Of a stretch of 21,585 bases of DNA, positions 9,191 through 18,740 are shown piece by piece. The DNA is taken from NCBI GenBank assembly GCA_049999805.1, contig JBNGIO010003116.1, forward strand, positions 1 through 21,585, given 5' to 3'. This DNA is from Folioceros fuciformis. Its lineage: Eukaryota; Anthocerotophyta; Anthocerotopsida; Anthocerotales. Position 1 is the stretch's first letter; each line of letters begins with the position of its first letter. A program made the position numbers and the translations under genes. Below the pieces are notes generated by a model. That model saw only the letters and a program-made list of their open reading frames with translations. It searched no databases and was not told the DNA's origin.

Positions 9191-9879
9191 TCATAGATGC
9201 TTGTAAGACGGCTTCTTTCCAGACCACAACTCCTCTGGAACCTCTCATCCACAGCCTTATTAGGAGATCTGTTAATAAGATGCACCGCAATAGCCACTGC
9301 TTCTGCCCAAAATCCGTTAGTCAATCCATAGTTTGACAACAAAGTACTCACCTCTCCTGGATGGTCCTGTTCATCCGTTCAACCACACCATTTTGGGGAG
9401 GAGTATACGGGGCAGTCAATTCTCTCTTGGTTCCCTTGGAATCACAGAATGACTGAAAAGCCTTCGAAACGTACTCCCCCATTGTCTATCCTTAGACACT
9501 TCAGTCGGAGGCCAGACTGATTCTCCACAAGGGTGATGAACTTTTGAAACACTGTCATGACATCATCCTTTTTCCTCAAAGGATAAACCCACACCTTGCG
9601 TGAGAAATCATCTCTGAAAGTGACAAAATAGGATGCACCGCCTAATAATACAGCGGGCGCCTAATTATCCACAAACGTCACTGTGAACCAATTCAAGAGG
9701 TTTACTTTGTGTTTACCTCTTGCTCCATGTGGTGACTTCGTATGTTTCCCATACAAACAATGCTCACACACGGAGAAATCGGAGAAGTCAAAAGCAGGGA
9801 CGTAACCAAAACAAGATAAGATTTTCATTCCCTTTTGAGACATATGTCCTAACCGACAATGCCACAAGGAAACACTTGG
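9180..9879 (-). pseudogene. Nested element: GAG-pre-integrase and integrase core
   Basis: WHCRLGHMSQKGMKIL at about 9867-9820 is the GAG-pre-integrase motif, followed by a CEHC half of the zinc domain. HSDVCG, holding the first catalytic Asp, is readable near 9690-9670 in a shifted frame. After it come VTFRDDFSRKVWVY, IDNGG (second Asp, near 9490) with a 2-nt deletion right after it, and PPQNGVVERMNRTIQ (catalytic Glu, near 9390). There are further frameshifts near 9350 and 9200, and a TAG precedes APAV. The DDE residues are therefore still visible but the frame is lost at least four times. The protein would insert cDNA into the genome. Confidence 0.88.
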
Positions 9880-11139
9880 CTATTCCGTTACACAAATCAC
9901 ATGATCCTTGATAGTGGTTACCTGAAGTGAGTACAAAGTGCCACACTTCGATCCACAAGCTAACACAAGAGAACCTTTAGAGATCTTCCAAGAATGATCC
10001 CCAAACCAACAATGGTAGTCAGTGTCATCCAACTGCCCTACGCTAATCATGCTTTTTGTCAACTTCGGAACATGCCTAACATCCTTTAGTACGAATGAAG
10101 ACCCATTGTCAAACTTCAGTTGCACATCACCAACGCCTGCAATCTCGCATGTGTAGTTATTCCCAAGCCGAACACATCCTTTCCTAGTAGCATCATAGGT
10201 GCTACACCACTCCCTATGCGAAGTAACATGGAAAGATGCTCCAGAGTCAATTTTCCAATTAGAGAATAAGTGACTATCCACGGCTGTCATTTGTGCAGAA
10301 TCGAAGGAAGAAGAGATAAGAACATCTCCATCGTCAACAAAATTCACCTCATCATGCTTGATACTCGGACTTGTCTTGTTGTCGTTCTGCTTCTTCTTCT
10401 TTCCTTTGTCCTTCTTGAACTTCTCGCAGTCCCTTCTGATGTGACCCTTCTTGTAATAATGGTAACACTCAACATTGTTACGACTACGAGATTTGCTACG
10501 GGAAAGACTTCGCTCCTTGTACTTCCCCTTTGAAGTGGACCTTCCTCTCACCATGAGGGCATTGGAACCTTTCGAAGGTTCTATATTCTTCCTGTTCACC
10601 TCCTCTGTTAACAGGCTACCTTCTACATTTACAATGGTGAGACCACTGGTAGGAGCGGAATTACTCAGAGCTGTACGAAAGGTGTCCCAACTCTTTGGTA
10701 ATGTGACCAACAGAAATATAGCTCTCACGGAATCTGGGAACGAGATACCTTGAGATGAGAGCTGGCTAAAAATGGTATTGAACTCATTCAGATGATCAAA
10801 CATCCTCGTCCCTTCCTTCATCTTCAAGTCCACCAGCTATTTCAACCAATATACCTGAGAAGCCGCACTTTGCTTCTCATACAGGTCACACAACTTCTGC
10901 TATAGCTCGTAACTTGTGGTCTTGTCTTTCACATTGAAGTAGACCGACTTCGACAATGTTAGCATGATGGTAGACCTAGCAAGCTCATCTAGATCCTGCC
11001 ACTCATACTGGGTCATGCTAACAGGTTTCACTCCTAGCAACTTTACGGGCTTGATCTGCTTCTTCTACACTAGAACATTATACACTTGTTCTTTCCAGAA
11101 CATGAAGTTAGTACCATTTAACTTCTCGATATTGAACAT
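9880..11139 (-). pseudogene. Nested element: gag and protease
   Basis: The ATG at 11137-11139 starts MFNIEKLNGTNFMFWKEQVY, the typical N-terminus of a copia gag. In-frame TAGs near 11065, 10896 and 10844 interrupt it. From 10833 the frame is open for 317 codons: gag helices, a basic Ser/Arg stretch, then a zinc knuckle at 10426-10467. The knuckle reads CYHYYKKGHIRRDC, where Tyr replaces the second Cys of CX2CX4HX4C. The protease motif WKIDSGASFH (Asp of DSGA intact) lies at about 10235-10255. The frame ends at a TAG at 9880-9882, and pre-integrase follows in the same frame. Gag packages RNA and the aspartic protease matures the polyprotein. Confidence 0.92.
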
Positions 11140-11674
11140 AACGTTTTGAGGACATCATGATTCAAAATTGATGCAAATCAAGCAAAAGGCTAGTTAGAAA
11201 CTGTTGGAACGTAATGTAGATTTTGATAGTTACCCTCACGCCTTGTTCCAAATTAGATGTCCATAATTTAGGCCAACACGATGGACCTAAATCCTCCGAT
11301 TGAGATCTCCGATCCACCTCACGGCCGGAATCCGTCTAGCCCGCGCTCCGGCGCCTGCTCTCCGGTGCCTTGGCGGCGTCTCGGCGCCCGCAGCGCCTGG
11401 TCTGCTGGTGCCCCTGGCCCCCCCCACTGCTGGGGCCTGCCACCCCCTGCGGCCGGGGCCTATCCATCCTCTGCGTCCGGGGCCTAGCACAGGCACCTCG
11501 CGGCGCTATGGGCACTCGCACTCTTCGCTCTCCAAACTCCCGGCGCCCCACATTCCTCGGGATGCTGCACTAGTTCACTCCGATGCCCTAGTTCACTCCG
11601 ATGCCTTCCTTACGGCCGCCTTGCGCACCTTGTCCGCAACATCGACGGACATCACCATCTTGCTCCACACCCAC
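11140..11674 (-). other. Leader of nested element with a GC-rich block
   Basis: Between the PBS and gag, about 11281-11650 is very rich in G and C (GGGGCC and CGGCG runs), unlike the AT-leaning rest of the element. It includes a perfect 18-bp tandem duplication, CTAGTTCACTCCGATGCC at 11570-11587 and 11588-11605. Both strands are open over 60-190 codons here, but that is expected from the base composition and the frames are low-complexity. I assign no protein. Confidence 0.6.
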
Positions 11675-11686
11675 GCTCTGATACCA
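11675..11686 (-). promoter_or_regulatory. Primer-binding site of nested element
   Basis: On the minus strand TGGTATCAGAGC is a perfect initiator-Met tRNA primer site, two bases after the 5' LTR end (…CTTCA AT TGG…). Confidence 0.93.
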
Positions 11687-11688
11687 AT

Positions 11689-11960
11689 TGAAGATTGCGA
11701 GAGGAGCCACATGGTGAAGGAGGAGAGGAGAAAGAGAGGTCACACTCTTAGTGTCTCAATTGCAAGGGAGCTCAAGGTTTTAGGGTATTTATACCGTCTA
11801 GAAGAGCTCCCAAGGAAGCTTTACAAGAAGCGCACAGGAAGCTGCGCAAGAAGCTTCCTACAAATTAGCTTAAGCTAATCTAAACAAATGATACTTAACT
11901 AGACACTAATCTTAGACTAAACACATTAGTCTAATCACATTGGGCTTTAATAACCCTACA
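11689..11960 (-). repeat. 5' LTR of nested element
   Basis: This is the partner of 6150-6436. It keeps the minus-strand TATA box (11786-11793), the AGGAAGCT/AGCTTCCT hairpin (11836-11843 with 11852-11859), and a 16-bp perfect palindrome ATTAGCTTAAGCTAAT (11864-11879). It would have been the promoter of the element. Confidence 0.93.
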
Positions 11961-11965
11961 GAAGG
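11961..11965. repeat. Right target-site duplication GAAGG of nested element
   Basis: It is identical to 6145-6149 and directly follows the LTR end CCCTACA. Confidence 0.92.
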
Positions 11966-12780
11966 AACCATTCCCAAGCCCACCGCTAATCCGGCTGCTA
12001 TTGATGCTTGGGTTTGTCAAGATCGATAGGCCATGCAGATGTTGATCTCTGGCCTCGATGAGGTTACCTTACATCACACAGATGGTGCGTCCACATCTGC
12101 TGAAGCTTGAAAGCAAATCACTAACATCTATCAATCCACTAGCGTGATGACACTAGTCACGGTACGCTTGGAATTCTATTCTTTGCGCATGGGCCCCAAT
12201 GATAGCATTGTTGAGCACGTTAGCAAGTTTCGATATTTGCGAGCCCAACTTGCTGCTCTTAGGACAACCATTACCGAATTTGAAGTTGTTGTTCAGTTAT
12301 TGGCTAGCCTCCCGGCTAGCTACCCTACATTTATCTCCTCACAAAACCAAACGGTGAGAAATGCACATCAAGCTGTGCAGTTGGGTATGGTACCCAACAT
12401 CATCATGTCCAAGATCGTTGGAGCTCTCCTTCAAGAGGAGTCTGCCAGGTTCAATGTCAGGGCTTCAAAACATGGAGGCGACCAGATCATGTTCGTCGCC
12501 AAAGGACGTCAACAACAGCGTATGCCTTCTAACAAATCTAATAATAGGAACAATTCCCATGGCTCCAAGAAGCCTTCTTCCTCTGCAGCCTCCTCGTCCA
12601 AGACTTCTAAGCAACAAGGCACGTGTAATTGGTGCCAAACGCCCGGTCATTGGGAACGAGAGTGTAGGAAGAAGCAAGTTGGTGAGGCCAAGCGTGCACC
12701 GCGTACAGCTAACATCGTTGCTGTCTCGCCCAAGGCCAAGAATCCTTCTTCACCTGGAATTGCTCTCACTGTTTGTCTTG
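11966..12780 (+). pseudogene. Outer element gag, C-terminal part with zinc knuckle
   Basis: The gag domain resumes after the nested element: AIDAWVCQDR, then a TAG at 12027, LISGLDEVTL, a TGA at 12108 where W is usual, then an open frame. It has LEFYSLRMGPNDSIVEHVSK and LLASLPASYPTF, as in UBN2-type copia gag. A Ser/Lys/Asn-rich linker leads to the zinc knuckle CNWCQTPGHWEREC at 12624-12665, a complete CX2CX4HX4C that would bind element RNA. The frame continues without a break into the protease region, as a gag-pol fusion does in copia. Confidence 0.93.
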
Positions 12781-13241
12781 TGGCATTTGAATACAGACAG
12801 TCATGGCTGATTGATTATGCTGCATCAACGCATATCTGTAATCACAAGACCATGTTCACCACCTACGAGGCGGCTACTGACACTTAGCGCTTCGTCCTCC
12901 TTCGAGATGACTCTGGTCTCTCTATTGTAGGGATTGGCTCCGTTGCTTTTACTCTGGATGACGGATCCCTCATGGTGCTTTCTCAAGTTTTACATGTTCC
13001 CCAAATGGCCAAGAATCTCATCTCTGTCCGACAACTTGTTCGAGACGGCTCCTTTTATCTTGAGTTTGGGTTTGGAGATTGCCTTCTATATCGGTCCTCT
13101 AAACCTCGTGTGATTGTTGCTAGAGGTCGTCCCCGTCATGACTTGTATGTCTTCTCAGGTCAGCTCGTGCTTACAACGGCTGCCTCCCTTGCGGTTTCCG
13201 TTCCTGACAACCAACCTTCGAGGAGATCCCACCCCGGTGAC
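12781..13241 (+). pseudogene. Outer element protease region, active site lost
   Basis: WLIDYAASTHICN at 12804-12842 stands where copia has WLIDSGASTHICN. The catalytic Asp is kept, but the Ser-Gly of the DSGA signature is now Tyr-Ala, so the aspartic protease should not fold or work. A TAG at 12885-12887 follows. The same frame goes on through QVLHVPQMAKNLISVRQL, the conserved end of the domain. The enzyme would cut the gag-pol polyprotein. Confidence 0.88.
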
Positions 13242-14160
13242 GCTCTCCTTTGGCATTGTCGGCTTGGACATCTTAATCCAGCCCGGCTTTTGGCCATGAC
13301 TCAGCAGGATCTGAATCGGGATAAGCTTCCAATTCTTTCCTCGACACCACCTCTTTGTGAAGCTTGTGTGCTTGCAAAATAGAGAAGTTCTCCTTATCCT
13401 ACTCTTCCTGCTAGTCAATCCACTACGCCTCTTGACCTAGTCCATGTAGACTTATGTGGTCCTCTCCCTGTTGCGTCTTTAGGCGGGGCTAACCATTTTA
13501 TGACTATCGTTGATGACTTCAGTCGATATACGTTTGTGTTTCCCTTATGTCTTAAGAGTGACTCGTTTAATGTGTTCTCACCTTTTGTTGCTATGGCCGA
13601 GTTAGGGACTAGCCGTCAACTTAAATGTATTCGATTCGACAATGCGGGGGAACTCAACAATCATCAATTTTGTGATTTCTGCGAGGCGCGTGGTGTCTTG
13701 AGGCAATTCACTGTACCTTACACCTCTGAGCAGAATGAAGTGGCCGAGAAGGCTGACAGCAATTTGATGTCCATGGCTCGTGCCATGCTGACCCAGTCTC
13801 AGCTGCCCAAGTCCTTTTGGGCTGAGGCCGTGTCTACTGCAGCATACATTAAGAATAGGGTCCTTACCAAGACGGTTTTCGGTACACCCTACGAGTGTTG
13901 GCATGGGACCAAGCCTCTAATTTCACATCTTCGTGTTTTTGGTTGCCCTGCCTATGCTCTTGTCCCTTCACAGCATCGTGACAAGCTTGACACTCGTGCT
14001 TGGAAGCTTGTCTTTGTGGGCTATGGTGATGATCGCAAAGCCTACAAGCTCGTGGACATGGCCACTCGGACTCCAATCTATGCGCGCATTGTCACTTTTG
14101 ATGAAGCCAAGCTAGTGCCTGCTCTTGGGACACCCTTGGAGCTTCCTCCTGACGTCTTTG
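13242..14160 (+). pseudogene. Outer element GAG-pre-integrase and integrase
   Basis: LLWHCRLGHLNPARLL is the pre-integrase motif, followed by CEACVLAK and a TAG at 13380. The catalytic triad is readable: HVDLCGP (about 13443), FDNAGEL (about 13638; usual DNGGE has Asn-Ala here), and QNEVAEK (about 13731; usual QNGVAER). After this come SFWAEAVSTAAYIKNRV, TPYECWHGTKP and the tail VFGCPAYALVP…FVGYGDD. From 13500 the frame is open for 272 codons but leaves the pol frame at its end. The last part is closely related to the fragment at 20670-20963. It would integrate the cDNA. Confidence 0.93.
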
Positions 14161-15489
14161 ATGGTGCTTCCTTTGGCTCAAGCAGGTCCGGTGCCACTAG
14201 TTGCTGGTCGTGTTCCACACATGCAGCCCGCTCCTTCGCCACATGTTCCTGCTCGAGAGGAGGACATGGAGATAGACTACGAGGGAGTAGCGAAGGACCT
14301 ACCTGTGGAACAAGGTGATGTTGAACATGTTGGTTTTGATCAAGTGGTGCCTCATGATATTCCTCATGCACTCCACACTCCTCCATCCCCTCCTAGGCCA
14401 ATGGCTGCTCCTAAGCGTAGATATCCTACTCATGTGCCTAGGCACCTTTGGAAGGAACAACCGTTTGACGTTGAGTTTAATCAAGCTGGTTTAACCTATG
14501 TAGATTCAATGGATGCTCTCTATGCCTTAAGTGTTGCTGCTGTAGAGGGAGATCCTTTAACCTTGCAGGAGGCTTACTCCAGACCTGAGGCAGCTAAATG
14601 GAAGTTGGCAGTCGATGATGAGTATAACTCATTGATAAAAAATAATATCTGGTCTCTGGAGAGCCTGCCCAAGGGTAGAACTACCGTCAAGTGCAAATGG
14701 GTTCTTAAGACTAAGTTCCAGGAAGTTGAGCCTAGAATTTGCTACAAAGCAAGACTAGTGGCTAAGGGGTATAGTCAGAAAGAGGGAGTTGATTATCAGG
14801 GCGATAAGGTTTTCTCACTTGTACTTAAAGCCACAGTAGTTAGGATGCTTCTAGCTTTATGTGCTGAATTAAACTTAGAGATTTATCAGCTAGATGTGTG
14901 CACGGCCTTTCTCTATGGTCATCTTCAGGAAGAGATCTACATGAATCAACCTGAGAATTATGAAGAAAAGACGTACCCACACAAGGTGTGTAAACTCAAT
15001 CGCTCCATCTATGGACCCAAGCAAAGCCCACGTCTGTGGTATGAGAGGATGGACACTTATCTTAAGAAAATAGGTTTTATCCAAAGTGAAACTGATACTA
15101 ACATCTATGTTCTACGCAAGGATAGTTCTCTTGTGCTAGTCGCTCTCTATATGGATGACTTGGTCATTCCAGGAAATAACGTAGAACTAGTCAACAAGAT
15201 CAAGGCAGACCTCAGCAGGGAATTCAAGATGAAAGACCTGGGAAAGGTTAAGCATATCCTTGGCATGCATGAACATAGAGATAGTACAGGTGTTATTTAC
15301 CTTCATCAGGGTAAATACGTAGCTGGTATGCTCAAACACTTCAACATGGAGAGTGCAAGGGCGTTAACCACTCCAGGTGCCTTTGGTGTCAAGCTCTCAT
15401 CTGCCTCATGTCCACAATCTGAAGAAGATAAGAAAGAGATGGAGAATACTTACCGTATGGCTGTTGGTACTCTTATGTTTTTTGAGTAA
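14161..15489 (+). pseudogene. Outer element reverse transcriptase
   Basis: The frame is entered by a frameshift near 14160-14200 and is open to the TAA at 15487. A Pro-rich linker (VVPHDIPHALHTPPSPPRP) leads to RT: WKLAVDDEYNSLIKNNIWSL, KCKWVLKTKF, KARLVAKGYSQKEGVDY, then YQLDVCTAFLYGHLQEEIYM (catalytic Asp present; usual is DVKTAFLNGDL). Then come SIYGPKQSPRLWYERM and LYMDDLVIPGN. The YMDD active site is intact, unlike that of the nested element. The domain ends in VGTLMFFE and a stop. The downstream RNase H lies in another frame, so there is a frameshift near 15480. Confidence 0.93.
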
Positions 15490-16156
15490 TTAGACAAGGC
15501 TTGATATCTCCAACACTGTAAATGCAGTTGCTCAGTTTTCTGAAAACCTAGGAAAGGATCACTGGGTAGCTCTCAAGCGTATCATGAGGTACCTCAAGGG
15601 CACACCCAATTATAGTCTTTGCTATAAACCCAGCGGGAAGAAGCATCTTAAGCTCACTTATTATGTAGATGCAGACTGGGCCTTTAACGCTGATACTCAA
15701 AAAAGTATATTGGCTTATTGTTTTCTGGCCAACTCCTCTATGGTTAATTGGTCATGTAGAAAACAAGCAGCCATCCCCCTGTCTTCCACATAGTCTGAGT
15801 ATAAGGCACTCACCGAAGCCACTAAGGAGGCTGAGTGGGAAAGGAAGCTTTGTGAAGACTTGGGTATGAAGCAAGAAGGGCCGACAATCTTGCATTGTGA
15901 CAACATGTCAGCAATTGCTTTGGTTGCTTACCCTGTCTTCCATGTACGCACCAAGCATATAGAAATTCAACATCATTATATTCGGGATGCTGCTGAGAGA
16001 GGTATCGTCAAGGTTCAGTATATACCTACCGACGACAACACAACAGATGTCCTAACCAAGTCCTTGCCTAAGTTCAAACACTGTTTTCACAAAGAAGGGC
16101 TTGGTTTGGTGGATTGTAGTAGATACATGACATTAGACAAATCACTTATATGGTAG
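15490..16156 (+). pseudogene. Outer element RNase H
   Basis: The frame of 15584 can be followed from about 15497 (LDISNTVNAVAQFSENLGKD). It runs through MRYLKGTPNYSLCY, YYVDADWAFN (acidic), a TAG at 15791-15793 in place of the usual Glu before SEY, EATKEAEWERKL, ILHCDNMSAI (acidic), HIEIQHHYIRD, and DNTTDVLTKSLPKFKH. This is the common copia pol C-terminus. The final stop follows SLIW at 16154. The order after RT and the motif set leave little doubt about identity. Confidence 0.92.
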
Positions 16157-16400
16157 GACCTTTCACTACACAAATATTCCGTCACTTAGGTTGATGATAC
16201 GAAGCAGTTGGCATGCTTCTCTTCTGGTCACTGGAGTGGTGTTCTACTTTGTGAGATCCTGTAAACTATAGGCTCTATAAGAGTGAGGACTACCGACTCT
16301 AGGTAATAGCCGTTTTGAAGATGTTTAAAGCTTGGCGTCAACAGCAGTGATCTCCGTTTGTACTAAGGAGCTCTCTTCTAACAGCAACCAGTACGTGTCT
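16157..16400 (+). other. 3' untranslated part of outer element
   Basis: This is non-coding sequence between the RNase H end and the polypurine tract, as is usual in copia elements. No further ORF is visible. Confidence 0.7.
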
Positions 16401-16409
16401 GAGAGGGAG
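16401..16409 (+). other. Polypurine tract of outer element
   Basis: GAGAGGGAG directly precedes the 3' LTR start AGTTGG and would prime plus-strand synthesis. Confidence 0.85.
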
Positions 16410-16617
16410 AGTTGGAATATAAGGCAGACCACCTGGTTCTATATTACGTTGGTTAGCCTAACTAGACCTAGTTATAAGTGTAGTTAGTTAACTGGCAGGT
16501 TAGTTAAAGGGCACACCCCTTCGTAAGCTGCTACTTAAGGCCTACCTTTGTATCCACCTATTCAAATGCTAATAGATCATTTTCGATGCATCTGCTTCCG
16601 CGTTAGCAATTCTAACT
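16410..16617 (+). repeat. 3' LTR of outer copia element
   Basis: It runs AGTTGGAATATAAGG to AGCAATTCTAACT. It differs from the 5' LTR by about 21 substitutions and has an extra TTGG near 16451. Confidence 0.93.
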
Positions 16618-16622
16618 GTCCT
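16618..16622. repeat. Right target-site duplication GTCCT of outer element
   Basis: It is identical to 3956-3960. Confidence 0.85.
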
Positions 16623-17395
16623 ATCTGCAATTGATGTGGCTAGCACAGAATTGACAGCCATGGGCATGCCCATTGTACGCAACCATAGCTAGGGTTTACT
16701 ATCCAAATACAAGCTTTCAGCTCGAGTACTTGGGACCAAGGATGCTTGAGGATGCAGATGCCCGCTATAGGCGCCGTGTTATTTACTCCCGTTACATGAA
16801 AAACATGGAAATTATCGGGTTCCCAAAAGCCATGCACAAGTTGGTGATGTGTCTAAGGCTATGTTATTGCGGGATGCTAGGTGTGACTAAGGCCTACGCT
16901 ACCATCATATATAGAAGGTCATTGTCTTCCATAGATTCGTACTTTGAAATGTTCATAATTTTTTATGGATTTTCCATTACAAACGTATTAATTTCTTAAG
17001 CACACTGCAATTATGGACTGTATGAAGGTTACCTTGTGTCCATACATCATTAATGTAGCCTGGTTCTTGTGCTAGTACATACTTGGGGTAATGTTAGAAT
17101 ATGTCCACCTCCTACCCCCATGTCACATGTTAGTTATATGCCTGCAACAAGCATGCAACACATGAGCAGCACATCAAGTTCAATGTTGGCCAGTGATGTA
17201 TCCGTGTAGCACTTCCAAAACAAGGGTGCAACACAAGCAATCCGCATTGTTATACTCATGTTGCAACGTTGCAACACACCTACAACTCAGCCATCCTTAG
17301 GCATATGCCATTCCAATGTGTGTTACACCTCTCCCCCCCGTAACACAAAAATGTATCTACAAACATAACATGACCAAGGCAATCCTAGTAGTGTA
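16623..17395 (+). other. Flank with one weak unrecognised open frame
   Basis: About 16655-16999 is open on the plus strand and partly protein-like (PNTSFQLEYLGPRM, RYRRRVIYSRYMKNMEIIGF), but it lacks an ATG near its start and matches no family I know. It could be the right-hand part of whatever the outer element inserted into. From 17000 to 17395 I see nothing beyond simple non-coding sequence. Confidence 0.3.
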
Positions 17396-17438
17396 CTAGC
17401 CGCCAAAACCTAAAAGATTCCATGGAGAACTTTGCCCC

Positions 17439-18230
17439 CTAGTAACAGCAGCTGCTAGTGTAAAAAGCTCCAAAAAAGCCACTTGAAGGATCCTCAGGAG
17501 AAAAATAATCTTGAAAATGGTCAAAAAATGTGATAAACAAATCCCCTGAAAAAAGTTGTGGTGCGAAAGAGAATGCATGACCAAAAACAACCCTATCCAA
17601 GCAAACAAGCTCCTCTACCATGTGGTCAAAAAGATTTTGTGGTATAGTGTCATGAGGTTCTAAGTGAAGGGCACGCAGTGCAACAATGGTATCCTTATTT
17701 GCCGATGCTGCCAACTCTAGGCGCAGTGCTCTAGAAACTCAAGCATATTCACCATCCTTACCTAACATGAGACATCGCTTAAGACTCACTTTAAATGGGT
17801 CATGGTAAACCTTGTCAACCTTCGCTGACTCCAAACAAGATTTTTCTACTTAGTACATCCTCCTCCCAAAGAGCTTGCCAATCTCCAAACCAGAAACAAC
17901 AAAGTCTAGAGACCACCTCCCTATGACATGAAGAACCACCCCTAGAATCCCGAGTGCACCATCTGGGGAGGAAAAGGAATAAAATTCAAGCATCCTCATT
18001 CAAAGCAAGGCGATCCAAGAGAAGACAATAAGCAAGGCAAATATCATCATGTAGGCGCCTAGAGAGACATAAGATGATGCGAGAACACAAAAAACGAGAA
18101 TGGAAAAGAGCCAACAAGTGATCAAATTGCCCTCGAAGCCACAACCAAGCCTTTGAGGACACCTAGGGGATTTGTTGGAAGATGATTGGCAGCTAGTTTG
18201 GAAGAAGAAACAAGTCGCACCTATGCCACC
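17439..18230 (-). pseudogene. Unrecognised decayed protein-coding region
   Basis: Reading right to left the protein-like track passes through several frames. KLAANHLPTNPLGVLKGLVV comes near 18200-18150. FDHLLALFHSRFLCSRIILC follows, leading to RLHDDICLAY and LLDRLALNEDA near 18010. After a 1-nt shift come EFYSFSSPDGALGILGVVLH and FVVSGLEIGKLFGRRMY, a TAA, then VYHDPFKVSLKRCLMLGKDG. After a TGA come LRLELAASANKDTIVALRAL and FDHMVEELVCLDRVVFGHAF, up to a TAG at 17439. Composition suggests a helical, Leu-rich soluble protein, perhaps with repeats. I know no family for it. The damage level resembles that of the outer transposon. It may be an exon of a dead host gene. Confidence 0.45.
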
Positions 18231-18410
18231 CAAGTGGTCCTGTTGAAGTCCTTATGCTTACGACCAATATGTCATTTCATTCCGCTTAACCCCGAAACAA
18301 AGTTGAGAACACACTAGGCAAAGGGTGTCCTTAAGAAGTAAAGGCTGGGTGTCATGCGCCATACGATAAAGGCATGTAGAAAGTCATGTAAAAAGATCAA
18401 AACCAAACAG

Positions 18411-18740
18411 TTGTACTCCTCGTTATAATTCGTAACCCTATGATGCCCTCCATATGCTCCACTCTATACCATTATGATTCGTTATGCCGCTTAACCCTAA
18501 ACCCATTTTGCTCCTAAAAAAAGATATAGGGATCATGCAAAAAAAAAAAAAATTGTGAAATACCCCCAAAAAGCCTTATCACATGGATCAATAGGCAATG
18601 AAGTTCCAAAAATGTACAAAACTAAATAATTGTACTCCTCTTTGTAATCTGTAACCTTATTATACCCTCCATATGCTCCACTCTATGCCATTATGCTCTG
18701 CGGTGCCGCTCAACCCTAACCCCATTTTGCTCCACAATGC
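18411..18740. repeat. Two-copy direct repeat, offset about 219 bp
   Basis: TTGTACTCCTC starts both copies, at 18411 and 18630. Both go on through CCTCCATATGCTCCACTCTAT and a CCGCT(T/C)AACCCTAA block (to about 18516 and 18735). Between them lie a run of 14 A (18539-18552) and unrelated sequence. The second copy merges into the 34-bp minisatellite. Confidence 0.8.

Larger units (their letters stand above)
6150..11960 (-). mobile_element. Nested Ty1/copia LTR retrotransposon, minus strand, decayed
   Basis: Terminal repeats at 6150-6436 and 11689-11960 have TG...CA ends and GAAGG duplications. The PBS is beside the right LTR and the polypurine tract beside the left LTR, so the element reads right to left. 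The order gag, protease, pre-integrase, integrase, RT, RNase H is copia. Length is 5811 bp, or about 5.1 kb without a 709-bp internal duplication. It is a different lineage from the host element: different LTR, gag and RT. By hand count the LTRs differ at about 12-15 substitutions plus a 16-bp purine indel, so it is younger than the outer element. Several stops and frameshifts and a changed RT active site make it non-autonomous. Confidence 0.95.
3961..16617 (+). mobile_element. Outer Ty1/copia LTR retrotransposon, decayed, interrupted by a nested element
   Basis: Direct repeats at 3961-4163 and 16410-16617 are the LTRs. The 5-bp sequence GTCCT flanks both ends (3956-3960 and 16618-16622). A PBS follows the 5' LTR and a polypurine tract precedes the 3' LTR. 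The inner order is gag with a zinc knuckle, protease, integrase, RT, RNase H, which is the copia order (integrase before RT). Without the nested element and one TSD copy the length is about 6.8 kb, longer than a usual copia of about 5 kb, chiefly because of a leader of about 1.65 kb. Stops at 12027, 12108, 12885, 13380 and 15791 and frameshifts near 6050, 14160-14200 and 15480 make it non-autonomous. Its integrase is related to the fragment at 20670. Confidence 0.95.

Noticed and set aside
6506-9911. Several plus-strand open frames across the nested element
   Set aside because: They are antisense shadows of the minus-strand pol gene.
11281-11878. Long overlapping open frames on both strands
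   Set aside because: They follow from GC-rich composition in the nested leader and cross into the LTR, so they do not represent a gene.
18539-18552. A run of 14 A as a SINE or retrogene tail
   Set aside because: No A/B-box promoter, no target duplication and no defined 5' end were found. A simple A run in AT-rich DNA is enough.
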